14,669 bases of DNA from Bacillota bacterium (GTDB lineage Bacteria > Bacillota > DTU025). The DNA is taken from positions 1 through 14,669 of the forward strand of contig DUWJ01000187.1 of assembly GCA_012842765.1 (NCBI GenBank). Direction: 5' to 3'. This document shows, in pieces, positions 1 to 6,508 of this stretch (positions are counted from its first letter, which is position 1; every line of letters begins with the position of its first letter). The notes below the pieces were generated by a model. The model was not told the DNA's origin and did no database searches. It saw only the letters and a list, made by a program, of their open reading frames with translations. Made by a program: the position numbers and the translations under genes.

Positions 1-768
1 AGGATCACCTGCTACAGGCCTACCTATATACTTCATGTGGACCCGAATCTGGTGTGTTCGACCTGTCTCCAGCTCAATCCCGACCAGAGTATAGTCACCA
101 AACCTCTCCAAAACAGTAAACCTAGTCACCGCCGGCCTTCCATCGGGCCTCACAGCTCGCTTCTTCCTGTCTACGGGATGGCGCCCCAAAGGCGCATCAA
201 TGACCCCGCAGTCCTCCCGGATGTTCCCCCGCACAATAGCAATGTAATTGCGGTCTATGTCGCCCGATGCCAGCTGCGACGCGAGAGCAAGATGCGTTGC
301 GTCGTTCTTTGCCACGATAATTGCGCCCGATGTGTCGAGGTCAAGACGGTGGACTATCCCAGGCCTGAGCTCCCCTCCAACCGTCGACAACTGAGTGCCC
401 CTACCGAGCAGAGCATTGACTAGAGTGCCAGTAGACCTGCCCACACCGGGATGAACGACCATCCCCCGGGGTTTGTTGATCACCATCAGGTCATCATCCT
501 CATAGATCACATCGAGGGCGATCGACTCAGGCGCGGGAACTCCCTGGCACAGGGGTTCAGGCGGCGGAACTCTCACTTCGACAGCATCGCCAGCACGGAC
601 GCGATAAGAAGAGCGTGTTTCGACCAAGCCATTAACAGTGACTCGTCCATCCGAAATAAGCTTCTGAATATAGGAACGCGAAGGAGCAACTGACTCCTTC
701 GCGAGATACAGATCGAGCCTTGTGCGATCATCAGCCTCCCCGGGACTGAAGAACAGAACCTGCATCAT
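1..768 (-). CDS. rluD: RluA/RluD-family 23S rRNA pseudouridine synthase, 3' end beyond window
   Basis: I translated 256 codons from the minus strand without a stop before the window ends, so the C-terminus is missing. The family converts specific uridines of rRNA to pseudouridine in the cytoplasm. An N-terminal S4-like RNA-binding segment (about residues 17-65, with SRSYIQKLISDGRVTVNG) is followed by the catalytic domain. The signature HRLDLDTSGAIIVAK (about residue 140 onward) carries the catalytic Asp of HRLD, and ETGRTHQIRVHMKYIGRPV is the conserved late motif. The first ATG directly follows the lgt stop (TAG-ATG, no gap) and a second ATG is the next codon, so the start is 768 or 765. Translational coupling to lgt is likely. 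B. subtilis has a similar protein, YlyB, downstream of lspA. The exact target uridine cannot be deduced. Confidence 0.93.
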   Translation of the reverse strand, partial: MMQVLFFSPGEADDRTRLDLYLAKESVAPSRSYIQKLISDGRVTVNGLVETRSSYRVRAGDAVEVRVPPPEPLCQGVPAPESIALDVIYEDDDLMVINKPRGMVVHPGVGRSTGTLVNALLGRGTQLSTVGGELRPGIVHRLDLDTSGAIIVAKNDATHLALASQLASGDIDRNYIAIVRGNIREDCGVIDAPLGRHPVDRKKRAVRPDGRPAVTRFTVLERFGDYTLVGIELETGRTHQIRVHMKYIGRPVAGDP

Positions 769-1563
769 CTACCCTCGCACAGACGATTTCGACACTGCGC
801 CGTCAGTCGAAGCCTCGGCGACCGACTCGGGATACTTCGACTTCACATATACCATGCCAAATCCCAATACCGCAAGGACGATGCATAGCATTTGGGTGGC
901 CGTCAACGGAGCAAAATAGTCGCGAACCCCGACTCTCCAGAACTCAACTATAAACCTAGCAACAGAGTAAAGCCCTATATACGCCCACATTACTTCGCCT
1001 TCAAAACGCTTTCTGCCTTCCCAAGCCCGAAGAATGAAGAAAATAATGACACTGTAGATTATCGCGTAGATCTGCGTAGGATGCCTAGGAGCTCCGTCCG
1101 TTCCGCATGCCAAAGCCCATGGAAGATCCACCGCAACCTTCCCGTAGCAGCATCCATTGAGAAGACAGCCTAGCCTTCCTATGGCATAGCCAATTGCTAT
1201 AGCGGGCGCGACCACGTCAGCCAATTTCCCCAAAGGAATCTCGCGCTTCTTGGCCAAAAGGACCCCTGCGAGCACCCCGCCTGCAAGCCCGCCAAAGAAG
1301 GAAAGCCCACCATCGCGCATCCACAAGATGCTGACGAGATTGTCGAGATAACTGGTGATATTGAGGAGCACATAGAAAATCCTGGCGCCCAGAATCGACG
1401 CAATGCAGGCGTACAGCGCGAGGTCGATGATATCATCGGGATCTATCTCCTTCTTCTTGCCTTGCCAGATTGCGTAGAGGGCGCTGACAACGAAGGCAAC
1501 AGCCAAACACGTGCCCCAAGAGTATACGGGAAACTTCCCAACATTAAACAGGATCGGATGCAT
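769..1563 (-). CDS. lgt: Phosphatidylglycerol--prolipoprotein diacylglyceryl transferase
   Basis: Lgt transfers diacylglycerol from phosphatidylglycerol to the lipobox cysteine of prolipoproteins at the cytoplasmic membrane, the step before LspA cleavage. The 264-residue polytopic protein has the usual family length. Visible motifs are MHPILFNVG-FPVYSWG at the N-terminus, GARIFYVL (about 59-66), GGLSFFGGLAGG (85-96), GRLGCLLNGCCYGK (129-142, the Lgt signature Arg region) and RHPTQIYA (160-167), then a late VEFWR. The position equivalent to the important His of the E. coli HGGL motif is Phe90 here, within SFFGGL. The start ATG shares one base with the lspA stop (TGATG) and has an AGGAG ribosome site inside the lspA end, so the two are probably translationally coupled. 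The C-terminal tail (after about residue 240) is hydrophilic and Ser-rich. Confidence 0.95.
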   Translation of the reverse strand: MHPILFNVGKFPVYSWGTCLAVAFVVSALYAIWQGKKKEIDPDDIIDLALYACIASILGARIFYVLLNITSYLDNLVSILWMRDGGLSFFGGLAGGVLAGVLLAKKREIPLGKLADVVAPAIAIGYAIGRLGCLLNGCCYGKVAVDLPWALACGTDGAPRHPTQIYAIIYSVIIFFILRAWEGRKRFEGEVMWAYIGLYSVARFIVEFWRVGVRDYFAPLTATQMLCIVLAVLGFGMVYVKSKYPESVAEASTDGAVSKSSVRG

Positions 1564-2027
1564 CAGTTACTCCTCCTTACACTGGGGTCGCGCGCCATAC
1601 CCAAAAGGATCAGTGCGACTCCCACAACGATGGCGCTGTCTGCCAGGTTAAACACCGGCCAGAAGCCGACGTCGATGAAATCTATGACACTTCCATACTT
1701 CACCCTGTCAATAAGGTTCCCGAGCGCCCCGCCCAGCGCCAGCGCCATTCCAAACCTCATCGACCGCCTGTGCCTGGGAATTCTGGGATAGAAAAGCAAT
1801 ATCAGCACCGCTGCGACAATTGCAGCAACAATCGACAATATCTGCTTGTTCTGGAGTATTCCAAACGCCGCCCCCGGGTTGTGCACATTTGTGATCTGCA
1901 GCAGCCCGCCAAGGCACTCGATATTGTCCCATGGCGCTATCTGCCTCGTCACAATCGTCTTAGTTATCTGGTCGAGAAGGATAACCCATGCACTTGTCAG
2001 GAAAAGCGACACATGCCTCCACCCCAA
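1563..2027 (-). CDS. lspA: Lipoprotein signal peptidase (signal peptidase II)
   Basis: LspA removes the signal peptide of diacylglyceryl-modified prolipoproteins, directly after Lgt. The 154-residue protein has four hydrophobic segments and the family motifs in order: LLDQITK near residue 17, NVHNPGAAFGI (47-57), ALGNLIDR (101-108), and VIDFIDVGFWPVFNLADS (114-131). The two catalytic aspartates are Asp107 (of NLID) and Asp130 (of NLAD). The start used is TTG at 2027, with a purine-rich GAGAGAG about four bases upstream. GTG at residue 6, preceded closely by TGGAGG, is an alternative. It lies upstream of and overlaps lgt by one base. In many Bacillota lspA follows ileS, which is absent here; its upstream neighbour is the YteA-type gene, with a candidate promoter between them. 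Confidence 0.96.
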   Translation of the reverse strand: MGWRHVSLFLTSAWVILLDQITKTIVTRQIAPWDNIECLGGLLQITNVHNPGAAFGILQNKQILSIVAAIVAAVLILLFYPRIPRHRRSMRFGMALALGGALGNLIDRVKYGSVIDFIDVGFWPVFNLADSAIVVGVALILLGMARDPSVRRSN

Positions 2028-2051
2028 TAATCTCTCTCAAGTCTGAACTCA

Positions 2052-2080
2052 ATTCTAGCACACGAAATGTGCCCCGTAAA
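2052..2080 (-). promoter_or_regulatory. Candidate sigma-A promoter of lspA-lgt-rluD
   Basis: On the minus strand TTTACG, a 17-base spacer and TAGAAT are preceded by TG one base before the -10 (TGC-TAGAAT), an extended -10 arrangement. It lies 25 bases upstream of the lspA start, in the only gap of this subregion long enough for a promoter. The spacer holds an inverted repeat with 5-base arms (GCACA / TGTGC, 2058-2072). This is motif matching only. Confidence 0.45.
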
Positions 2081-2103
2081 CACTCTAACATGCCACGCAA
2101 CTA

Positions 2104-2670
2104 CTAAAACGAATCCACGTCGCCAGAGTTCCCGGCCTCTTCATCCTGGGGACTGTTGGCAGTGCCATACTCCGCTAGCGCATCCCAGATATCCTCTCCG
2201 TGGATGCCAGGGTCGTCGTAGGCGCGGGCAGGATCCCTGCCGCCGAACGGAGGCCTCACAACTTCTTCCTCGATAGGCCTAGGACCGCTTCTTCCGGAAG
2301 GTGACAGAGAATCGGCTTTGCACTGAGCGCAACTGGTCGTCCACGGTATCGCGTCGAGGCGCTCGGGAGGAATATCCCGACCGCACTGGTCGCATTTGCC
2401 ATAAGACCCATCCGCGATACGCTCCAGTGCAGATTCTATTTGGGCGACTATATCCCGCCCGTGGTGTATCAAGCCGAGGTTAATAGATCGCATCTCCAGC
2501 GCAGAAGCGCTATCTGCCGTGTGATTATCGTAACTCGAAAGCTCGCCGCTCCACTCCGATTCTGGCGTGTCGAAACCCGCAGTCTCCTCAACATCCCGCA
2601 CCCTCGATTCCGCCTGCGCCTTCAGTTCGATAAGCCTGCTCTTGCACGAATCGATCTTTTCGGGTTCCAT
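2104..2670 (-). CDS. YteA-type DksA/TraR zinc-finger regulatory protein
   Basis: This 188-residue protein matches the YteA branch of DksA/TraR zinc-finger proteins. The N-terminal half is helical and charged, with the family motif GELSSYDNHTAD (42-53). A four-cysteine zinc site follows: Cys93, Cys96, Cys114 and Cys117 (KCDQCGRDIPPERL ... SCAQC). After it comes an acidic tail with EEEVVRPPFGGRD, DGED-like GEDIWDALAEYGT and a closing NSPQD. DksA-type proteins act on RNA polymerase through its secondary channel. Whether YteA proteins do so is not established to my knowledge, so the role is inference. The start ATG has a strong GGAGGT site with a 6-base spacer and lies 16 bases after the DUF5665 gene, consistent with co-transcription. 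Confidence 0.88.
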   Translation of the reverse strand: MEPEKIDSCKSRLIELKAQAESRVRDVEETAGFDTPESEWSGELSSYDNHTADSASALEMRSINLGLIHHGRDIVAQIESALERIADGSYGKCDQCGRDIPPERLDAIPWTTSCAQCKADSLSPSGRSGPRPIEEEVVRPPFGGRDPARAYDDPGIHGEDIWDALAEYGTANSPQDEEAGNSGDVDSF

Positions 2671-2686
2671 CTGCGCACCTCCCGCG

Positions 2687-2986
2687 TCATACGCCGCTAT
2701 CCTTCACTATTTTGACGATCTTGGCGATTAGGTTGCCTATGATTGGAATATTAAGCGAGATGACAACGGAAAGTGCATATAGGAATAGCGCGGTAAGGAC
2801 GGACGCCCCTATAGCAATGCCGAATCCCCTAGCCATTCCAGCAAGGAAGTTCGACCAAATGACCCGCCGCGGATTGCGCATAAACTCGACATACTCCGCA
2901 ACGCTAGAATCCTCGAGGCGCCGAGAGAGCTGCATGATTTGGGACATGAGGGCCCTGACTTCGCCCGGCCGCCGCTTCCTTCGCAC
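2687..2986 (-). CDS. DUF5665-type small membrane protein
   Basis: This 99-residue protein starts with GTG behind a GAGGTG ribosome site with a 6-base spacer. It has a basic N-terminus (RRKRRPGE), an amphipathic helix (LSRRLEDSSVAEYVEFMRNP), the characteristic stretch VIWSNFLAGMARGFGIAIG, and a hydrophobic segment of about 20 residues (ALFLYALSVVISL). It ends with NIPIIGNLIAKIVKIVKD, which may form a second membrane-associated helix. This pattern fits DUF5665, a family of unknown function common in spore formers, as I recall it. It sits between divIVA and the YteA-type gene, 44 bases from divIVA. Membrane location is supported by sequence; no function can be assigned. Confidence 0.8.
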   Translation of the reverse strand: MRRKRRPGEVRALMSQIMQLSRRLEDSSVAEYVEFMRNPRRVIWSNFLAGMARGFGIAIGASVLTALFLYALSVVISLNIPIIGNLIAKIVKIVKDSGV

Positions 2987-3030
2987 AGATCACACCTCGC
3001 GAAGGATATAGTGCCCACGTCCGAACGGTT

Positions 3031-3531
3031 TTACTCGTATTTTCTTGTAACTCCCCCCACGAACCCCTCCGCATCCCGGTGCGTATCCTCTAACATCTCG
3101 AGATAGGCCTCGAGCATTGCCTTGAACCTGGCCCTCGCAGCGGCCTCCTGAGCGTAGAGATCCTCCAAACGTTTCTGCTGAGCACGGACCCTCTCCTCCG
3201 TCCGATCGAGCACGGCAGCAGCTTCCCTCTCAGCATTTTCCACAATGAGCGAAGCTTTTTCCTCCGCGTTGCGCCTAGCATCTTCAGCTGCCTTTTGAGC
3301 CATCAGAAGAGTCTGTTTAATCGTTTCAGCTATGTCCTCATCGCGTTCTTCCGGCTCATACTGGGCCTGCTCGGAAAGGAGTCGCAGCTTCTCCTTGAGT
3401 TCAGCATTTTCGCGGTACAACTGATCGTAGCACTGTCCCACCAGATCGAGAAAATCATCGACTTCCGCTGCATTGTAACGCCCAAATTTCGTTTGGAACT
3501 GCTTAGAATGGACTTCAAGTGGCGTAAGCAT
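3031..3531 (-). CDS. divIVA: DivIVA septum/pole-site determinant
   Basis: DivIVA binds negatively curved membrane at septa and poles and recruits Min, division or sporulation factors. The 166-residue protein has the N-terminal lipid-binding domain (residues 1-33, LTPLEVHSKQF ... YNAAEVDDFLDLV) followed by a long coiled coil. The coil is rich in Glu, Ala, Arg and Lys from about residue 40 to 150 (ENAELKEKLRLLSEQ, then EEKASLIVENAEREAAAV). The loop carrying the membrane-inserting Phe reads F-G-R-Y (16-19), whereas B. subtilis has F-R-G-Y. The start ATG has a GAGGAGGG site with a 5-base spacer, located at the end of ylmH, and the gap is 13 bases. The position after ylmH is the classical one. Confidence 0.94.
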   Translation of the reverse strand: MLTPLEVHSKQFQTKFGRYNAAEVDDFLDLVGQCYDQLYRENAELKEKLRLLSEQAQYEPEERDEDIAETIKQTLLMAQKAAEDARRNAEEKASLIVENAEREAAAVLDRTEERVRAQQKRLEDLYAQEAAARARFKAMLEAYLEMLEDTHRDAEGFVGGVTRKYE

Positions 3532-3544
3532 TCCGACCCTCCTC

Positions 3545-4306
3545 TCAAGAGAATGGCGCGTTTGCCGAATAACGTGTCAACATGAGGGAAACACGCCCTC
3601 GCTTGGTTTCCCCGAAAACTTCCTCCACAACAAGCCTGCCTCTCCCGCGAGAGACTACGACATCCCCTTCACTAACCTTGACAGAAGGAGACTGAACAAT
3701 CTCCCCGTTTACCTTGAACCTGCCCGCCTTGATCTCCTGGGCAAGCCTTGACCTCGATGCCGGAAATCCAGCGCCTGCCACCGCGTCCAGCCTCATCGAA
3801 GCCACCGTGGCCCTGATCTTCTTCGGAACAACCCCGGGAAACACCACCTCTGCGGGATCCAGTTCCACCAGTCTGGCGCCTGATCCCTCTAGCTCTCGCT
3901 CATTGCTCCCATCCCCGAAGACAGATGCGAGCACCACACCCTGCCACTCGTTGCCCCCATAGAACACGTCTCCGATGTGGTCACGTGGAATGCCCAAGGC
4001 CCGAAGCTCGGCAATGGCCGCATCAGACCCGGATCCCCCATCAAGACTGAGCCCGACGCCACGCAGCCCAAAGTAGGATATGCCCGCATTGAAAACCTCG
4101 TCGAGATACCCAGAAGGCATAATCACAAGCAGCTTACGCGCCGCACCCCTGTATCCCCCGTAAAATCGAGGCGTCACATCCCCAATTGACGCAAGCACTT
4201 CGGCCGCATCGTCCTGCTCGTTCGGATCAATAAATCCCAGCCGCACAGGAACACCTGACTGGGCTGCCTCGCGCGCGGCGCGGAGCACAGCAGAATCGTC
4301 GTACAT
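3545..4306 (-). CDS. ylmH: YlmH-type S4-domain RNA-binding protein
   Basis: YlmH proteins combine an N-terminal YlmH domain with a C-terminal S4 RNA-binding domain. In B. subtilis YlmH has been linked to ribosome-associated quality control, and the family sits next to divIVA. From the ATG at 4306 the protein has 253 residues. The N-terminal domain includes RLGFIDPNEQ and PRFYGGYRGAARKLLVI, then the central stretch ALGIPRDHIGDVF-YGGNEWQGVVL. The S4 domain runs from about residue 177 (MRLDAVAGAGFPASRSRLAQ) through IKAGRFKVNGEIVQ to KVSEGDVVVSRGRGR. I chose 4306 because GGAGGT lies 6 bases upstream (4313-4318); an in-frame TTG at 4324 has no such site. It follows yggS directly; the usual sepF and yggT in between are missing. 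Confidence 0.93.
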   Translation of the reverse strand: MYDDSAVLRAAREAAQSGVPVRLGFIDPNEQDDAAEVLASIGDVTPRFYGGYRGAARKLLVIMPSGYLDEVFNAGISYFGLRGVGLSLDGGSGSDAAIAELRALGIPRDHIGDVFYGGNEWQGVVLASVFGDGSNERELEGSGARLVELDPAEVVFPGVVPKKIRATVASMRLDAVAGAGFPASRSRLAQEIKAGRFKVNGEIVQSPSVKVSEGDVVVSRGRGRLVVEEVFGETKRGRVSLMLTRYSANAPFS

Positions 4307-4351
4307 GCAAGCACCTCCATACAACCGGCTCGCAGTGGGAAATGCCGGATA

Positions 4352-5062
4352 TCACGATAACTCGCGCCGCCTAGGCCCGAATATCGCCGTGCCCACCCTG
4401 ATAATCGTCGCGCCCTCTTCTATGGCCACCTCGTAATCACCGGACATCCCCATGGACAGCTCGTCCATTCTCACGTTGGAAATCGAAAGCTTCCCTAGAT
4501 CCTCCCAAAGCTTTCGAGCCCGAGCAAAGCATGGGCGAGCATCCTCCGGATCATCAGAATATGGGGCAATAGTCATCAGTCCGCAAACCCGCAGGCGCTC
4601 GTATTTCGCCATTTCAAGCAAAGCATCCCGGGCCATTTCAGGCGGGATGCCGAACTTCGTATCCTCGCCGGAGACATTGACCTGGAGAAGGAGATCTATA
4701 ACGCAATCAGCCATTTCACATCTGCGATTGAGTTCCTCAGCCAACCTAGCGCTATCTAGAGAATGTATGAGAGAGAAAAGCTCCACAGCCTGCTTAGCCT
4801 TGTTCCTTTGAAGATGCCCCACCAGATGCCAACTGACATCCGCTTCCACAAGCGGGATCTTCTTTGCAGCCTCCTGCACCCTGTTTTCCCCGAAATCCCG
4901 AATCCCTACGGCCACTGCCTCAGCAATCCGTTGAGCCTCGACATTCTTGGTTACACCCACCACAGTAATCTCAGAGGGGTCGCGACCCGCGCGCCCCGCA
5001 GCTGCGGCAATCCTGTCTTGAAGTATCCCGAGATTATCGGCAATCGACGACACAAAACCCAC
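4352..5062 (-). CDS. yggS: YggS/YlmE-family pyridoxal-phosphate homeostasis protein
   Basis: This family binds pyridoxal 5'-phosphate without catalysing a known reaction and balances PLP and amino/keto acid pools. The 236-residue protein shows the cofactor lysine in VVGVTKN (Lys39), the GENRVQEA motif after it, SWHLVGHLQRNKAK (about 78-91), LLLQVNVSGEDTKFG (about 124-138), and the phosphate-binding end LSMGMSGDYEVAIEEG followed by RVGTAIFG. Two GTG starts are possible. The one at 5062 has a weak GGATGAG immediately upstream; the one at 5053 has GAGGTGG with a 5-base spacer. The difference is three residues. It is the ylmE position of the ylm cluster, upstream of ylmH, but pgeF (ylmD) is not next to it. 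Confidence 0.94.
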   Translation of the reverse strand: MGFVSSIADNLGILQDRIAAAAGRAGRDPSEITVVGVTKNVEAQRIAEAVAVGIRDFGENRVQEAAKKIPLVEADVSWHLVGHLQRNKAKQAVELFSLIHSLDSARLAEELNRRCEMADCVIDLLLQVNVSGEDTKFGIPPEMARDALLEMAKYERLRVCGLMTIAPYSDDPEDARPCFARARKLWEDLGKLSISNVRMDELSMGMSGDYEVAIEEGATIIRVGTAIFGPRRRELS

Positions 5063-5141
5063 CTCATCCTAGGCTACGTATTCTCCGAATTCTAACCTAT
5101 TCCTCCATACCTTCCCCACCCAGACAGGGAATGTACCGCCG

Positions 5142-6434
5142 CTATTTCGGCATCCGCGCACTACGGCCGCCATCGCCGAGCTTTACCCTATCTCCTTCGC
5201 TCAGGCCAGCGACCACGGCTTCGGTCCCATTTGAACCAATGACCTCAACTTCCTTGAACCTGAACCGGCCAGTCCGAAAAAGATAAACTCCAGTCACCCC
5301 GTACTTGCTTGTTAAAGCCTCAATCGGAATCACCGTCCCCGAGACGTAGCCGGTGATGAAGTCGATATCCTCCGACCGGAGACTCGTGAGGGTTGTCGCA
5401 TATCTATCTAGAGCCACATGGAACGCCCAAGTTCCTTCTCCCATGTCAGGACGGTTCATAGCGCCCATGACAGTGGCAGGAACAGCCTCGAGGGCCAACC
5501 GTGGGAACCGAACCCATACTCGCGCGCCGACCGCAGGTACGCATTCCCCAGGAAACTCGGCAAAGACAAGGAGATCAGTCCTGAAGTTCTGGACTTCGCG
5601 GAAGACTGCAGAACCCGCCGCCACCAGATCCCCCTCAGCCCGAACGTGAGGAAAGGCATCATAGTCAGCGGGATTAATTAGAAGAAGATCAGGATTGCGC
5701 GGGTTAAATATCCCTTCAAGCCCATCCAAATGGGCGCTGATCAGAGAAGCGTCGCAGCTTCGAAGGACAGCCAGCGCGCGTCCTGCCGCCGCGTCAGACT
5801 GGCGCTTTGCTTCCGCTATGGCAGCGGCGGCTGCCTGAGTGTCAAAGACGATCCGCTCCACCTCGGCCTCAGCCGCTGCCTCCCGCTTGTGGAGCTGCTC
5901 CAGTTCGGAATGGACCTTGTTCGCGTTCTTAGCATCCTTTCGATCCACATACGCCTTGAGTTCCTCTTCCTTGAGCGCAATCTGGACCCTTATAGCGAGC
6001 AGACGGTCTTTTTCCCTGCCCTCGCGCAGAGCCGCCTCCTGAACGAATTTGTCCAACTCTTCCTCGATGCGCAGAGCGTTCGCCTCCACAGATGACGAAA
6101 TCGCTGTATCACGCACCTCAGCAACAGCAGTGCCGGCCGCGACCTTCTCGCCATCCGGTACCAGAAAATGGATTATTCCGCTGATTGGAGTGATTACGAC
6201 ACGTTCATCCCTGACTATTATGGCCTTGCCCCGAGAGGAAAGCTCGATCGAACCGTGGCGGGCCACTGCAGATTCGGAGAACCTGATCACTAGGCCCGGA
6301 CTGACCATTGCGTAAAGAGAATAGGAAAGCACCGCGACCACAACAACGATCACGGCAATTGCGAAGGACTTCTGCGTGCGCTTAGCGGGCGTCCGCTCTT
6401 CCACCCTAGCCCGACGCGGTTCTGGAGCCCTCAT
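5142..6434 (-). CDS. HlyD-like membrane-fusion (periplasmic adaptor type) protein without visible transporter partner
   Basis: From ATG 6434 the protein has 430 residues. A short basic cytoplasmic N-terminus is followed by one membrane helix (about 24-44), so most of the protein is outside. The adaptor layout is visible: a first lipoyl-like half (SGIIHFLVPDGEKVAAGTAV, about 85-104), a long charged alpha-helical hairpin with heptad character (about 115-225, e.g. LEQLHKREAAAEAEVERI), a second lipoyl-like half (VRAEGDLVAAGSAVFREV), a beta-barrel-type region, and a membrane-proximal end with IPIEAL and VVAGLSEGDRVKLGDGG. Such adaptors normally work with an ABC or RND pump; none is encoded here, although similar genes sit beside yggS in other spore-forming clostridia as I recall. 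I chose 6434 because GGGGAGG lies 12 bases upstream; an ATG at 6491 would add 19 residues but lies inside the palindrome. It has its own candidate promoter. Confidence 0.85.
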   Translation of the reverse strand: MRAPEPRRARVEERTPAKRTQKSFAIAVIVVVVAVLSYSLYAMVSPGLVIRFSESAVARHGSIELSSRGKAIIVRDERVVITPISGIIHFLVPDGEKVAAGTAVAEVRDTAISSSVEANALRIEEELDKFVQEAALREGREKDRLLAIRVQIALKEEELKAYVDRKDAKNANKVHSELEQLHKREAAAEAEVERIVFDTQAAAAAIAEAKRQSDAAAGRALAVLRSCDASLISAHLDGLEGIFNPRNPDLLLINPADYDAFPHVRAEGDLVAAGSAVFREVQNFRTDLLVFAEFPGECVPAVGARVWVRFPRLALEAVPATVMGAMNRPDMGEGTWAFHVALDRYATTLTSLRSEDIDFITGYVSGTVIPIEALTSKYGVTGVYLFRTGRFRFKEVEVIGSNGTEAVVAGLSEGDRVKLGDGGRSARMPK

Positions 6435-6480
6435 GCCAGCTGATGACCTCCCCGCAGCCCCCACCGTCACGCAGACGGCG

Positions 6481-6496
6481 GGCCGATGCATCGGCC
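6481..6496. repeat. Perfect 16-bp palindrome, candidate operator
   Basis: GGCCGATG is followed without spacer by its exact reverse complement CATCGGCC. It begins four bases after a perfect -10 hexamer on the minus strand, so it covers the expected transcription start and first transcribed bases of the HlyD-like gene. This placement is typical of a repressor operator; the alternative is an RNA hairpin at the 5' end. No T-run follows on the minus strand, so it is not a terminator for the Hint gene. Confidence 0.6.
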
Positions 6497-6499
6497 ATA

Positions 6500-6508
6500 A
6501 TTATATCA
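6500..6508 (-). promoter_or_regulatory. Extended -10 promoter (TGATATAAT) overlapping the Hint stop codon
   Basis: Reading the minus strand, the stop codon TGA of the Hint gene is immediately followed by TATAAT, giving a perfect extended -10 (TGn-TATAAT). There is no clear -35 (GTTTCT at 16 bases is poor), which extended -10 promoters tolerate. It would drive the HlyD-like gene, whose start lies about 65 bases downstream. Confidence 0.55.
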
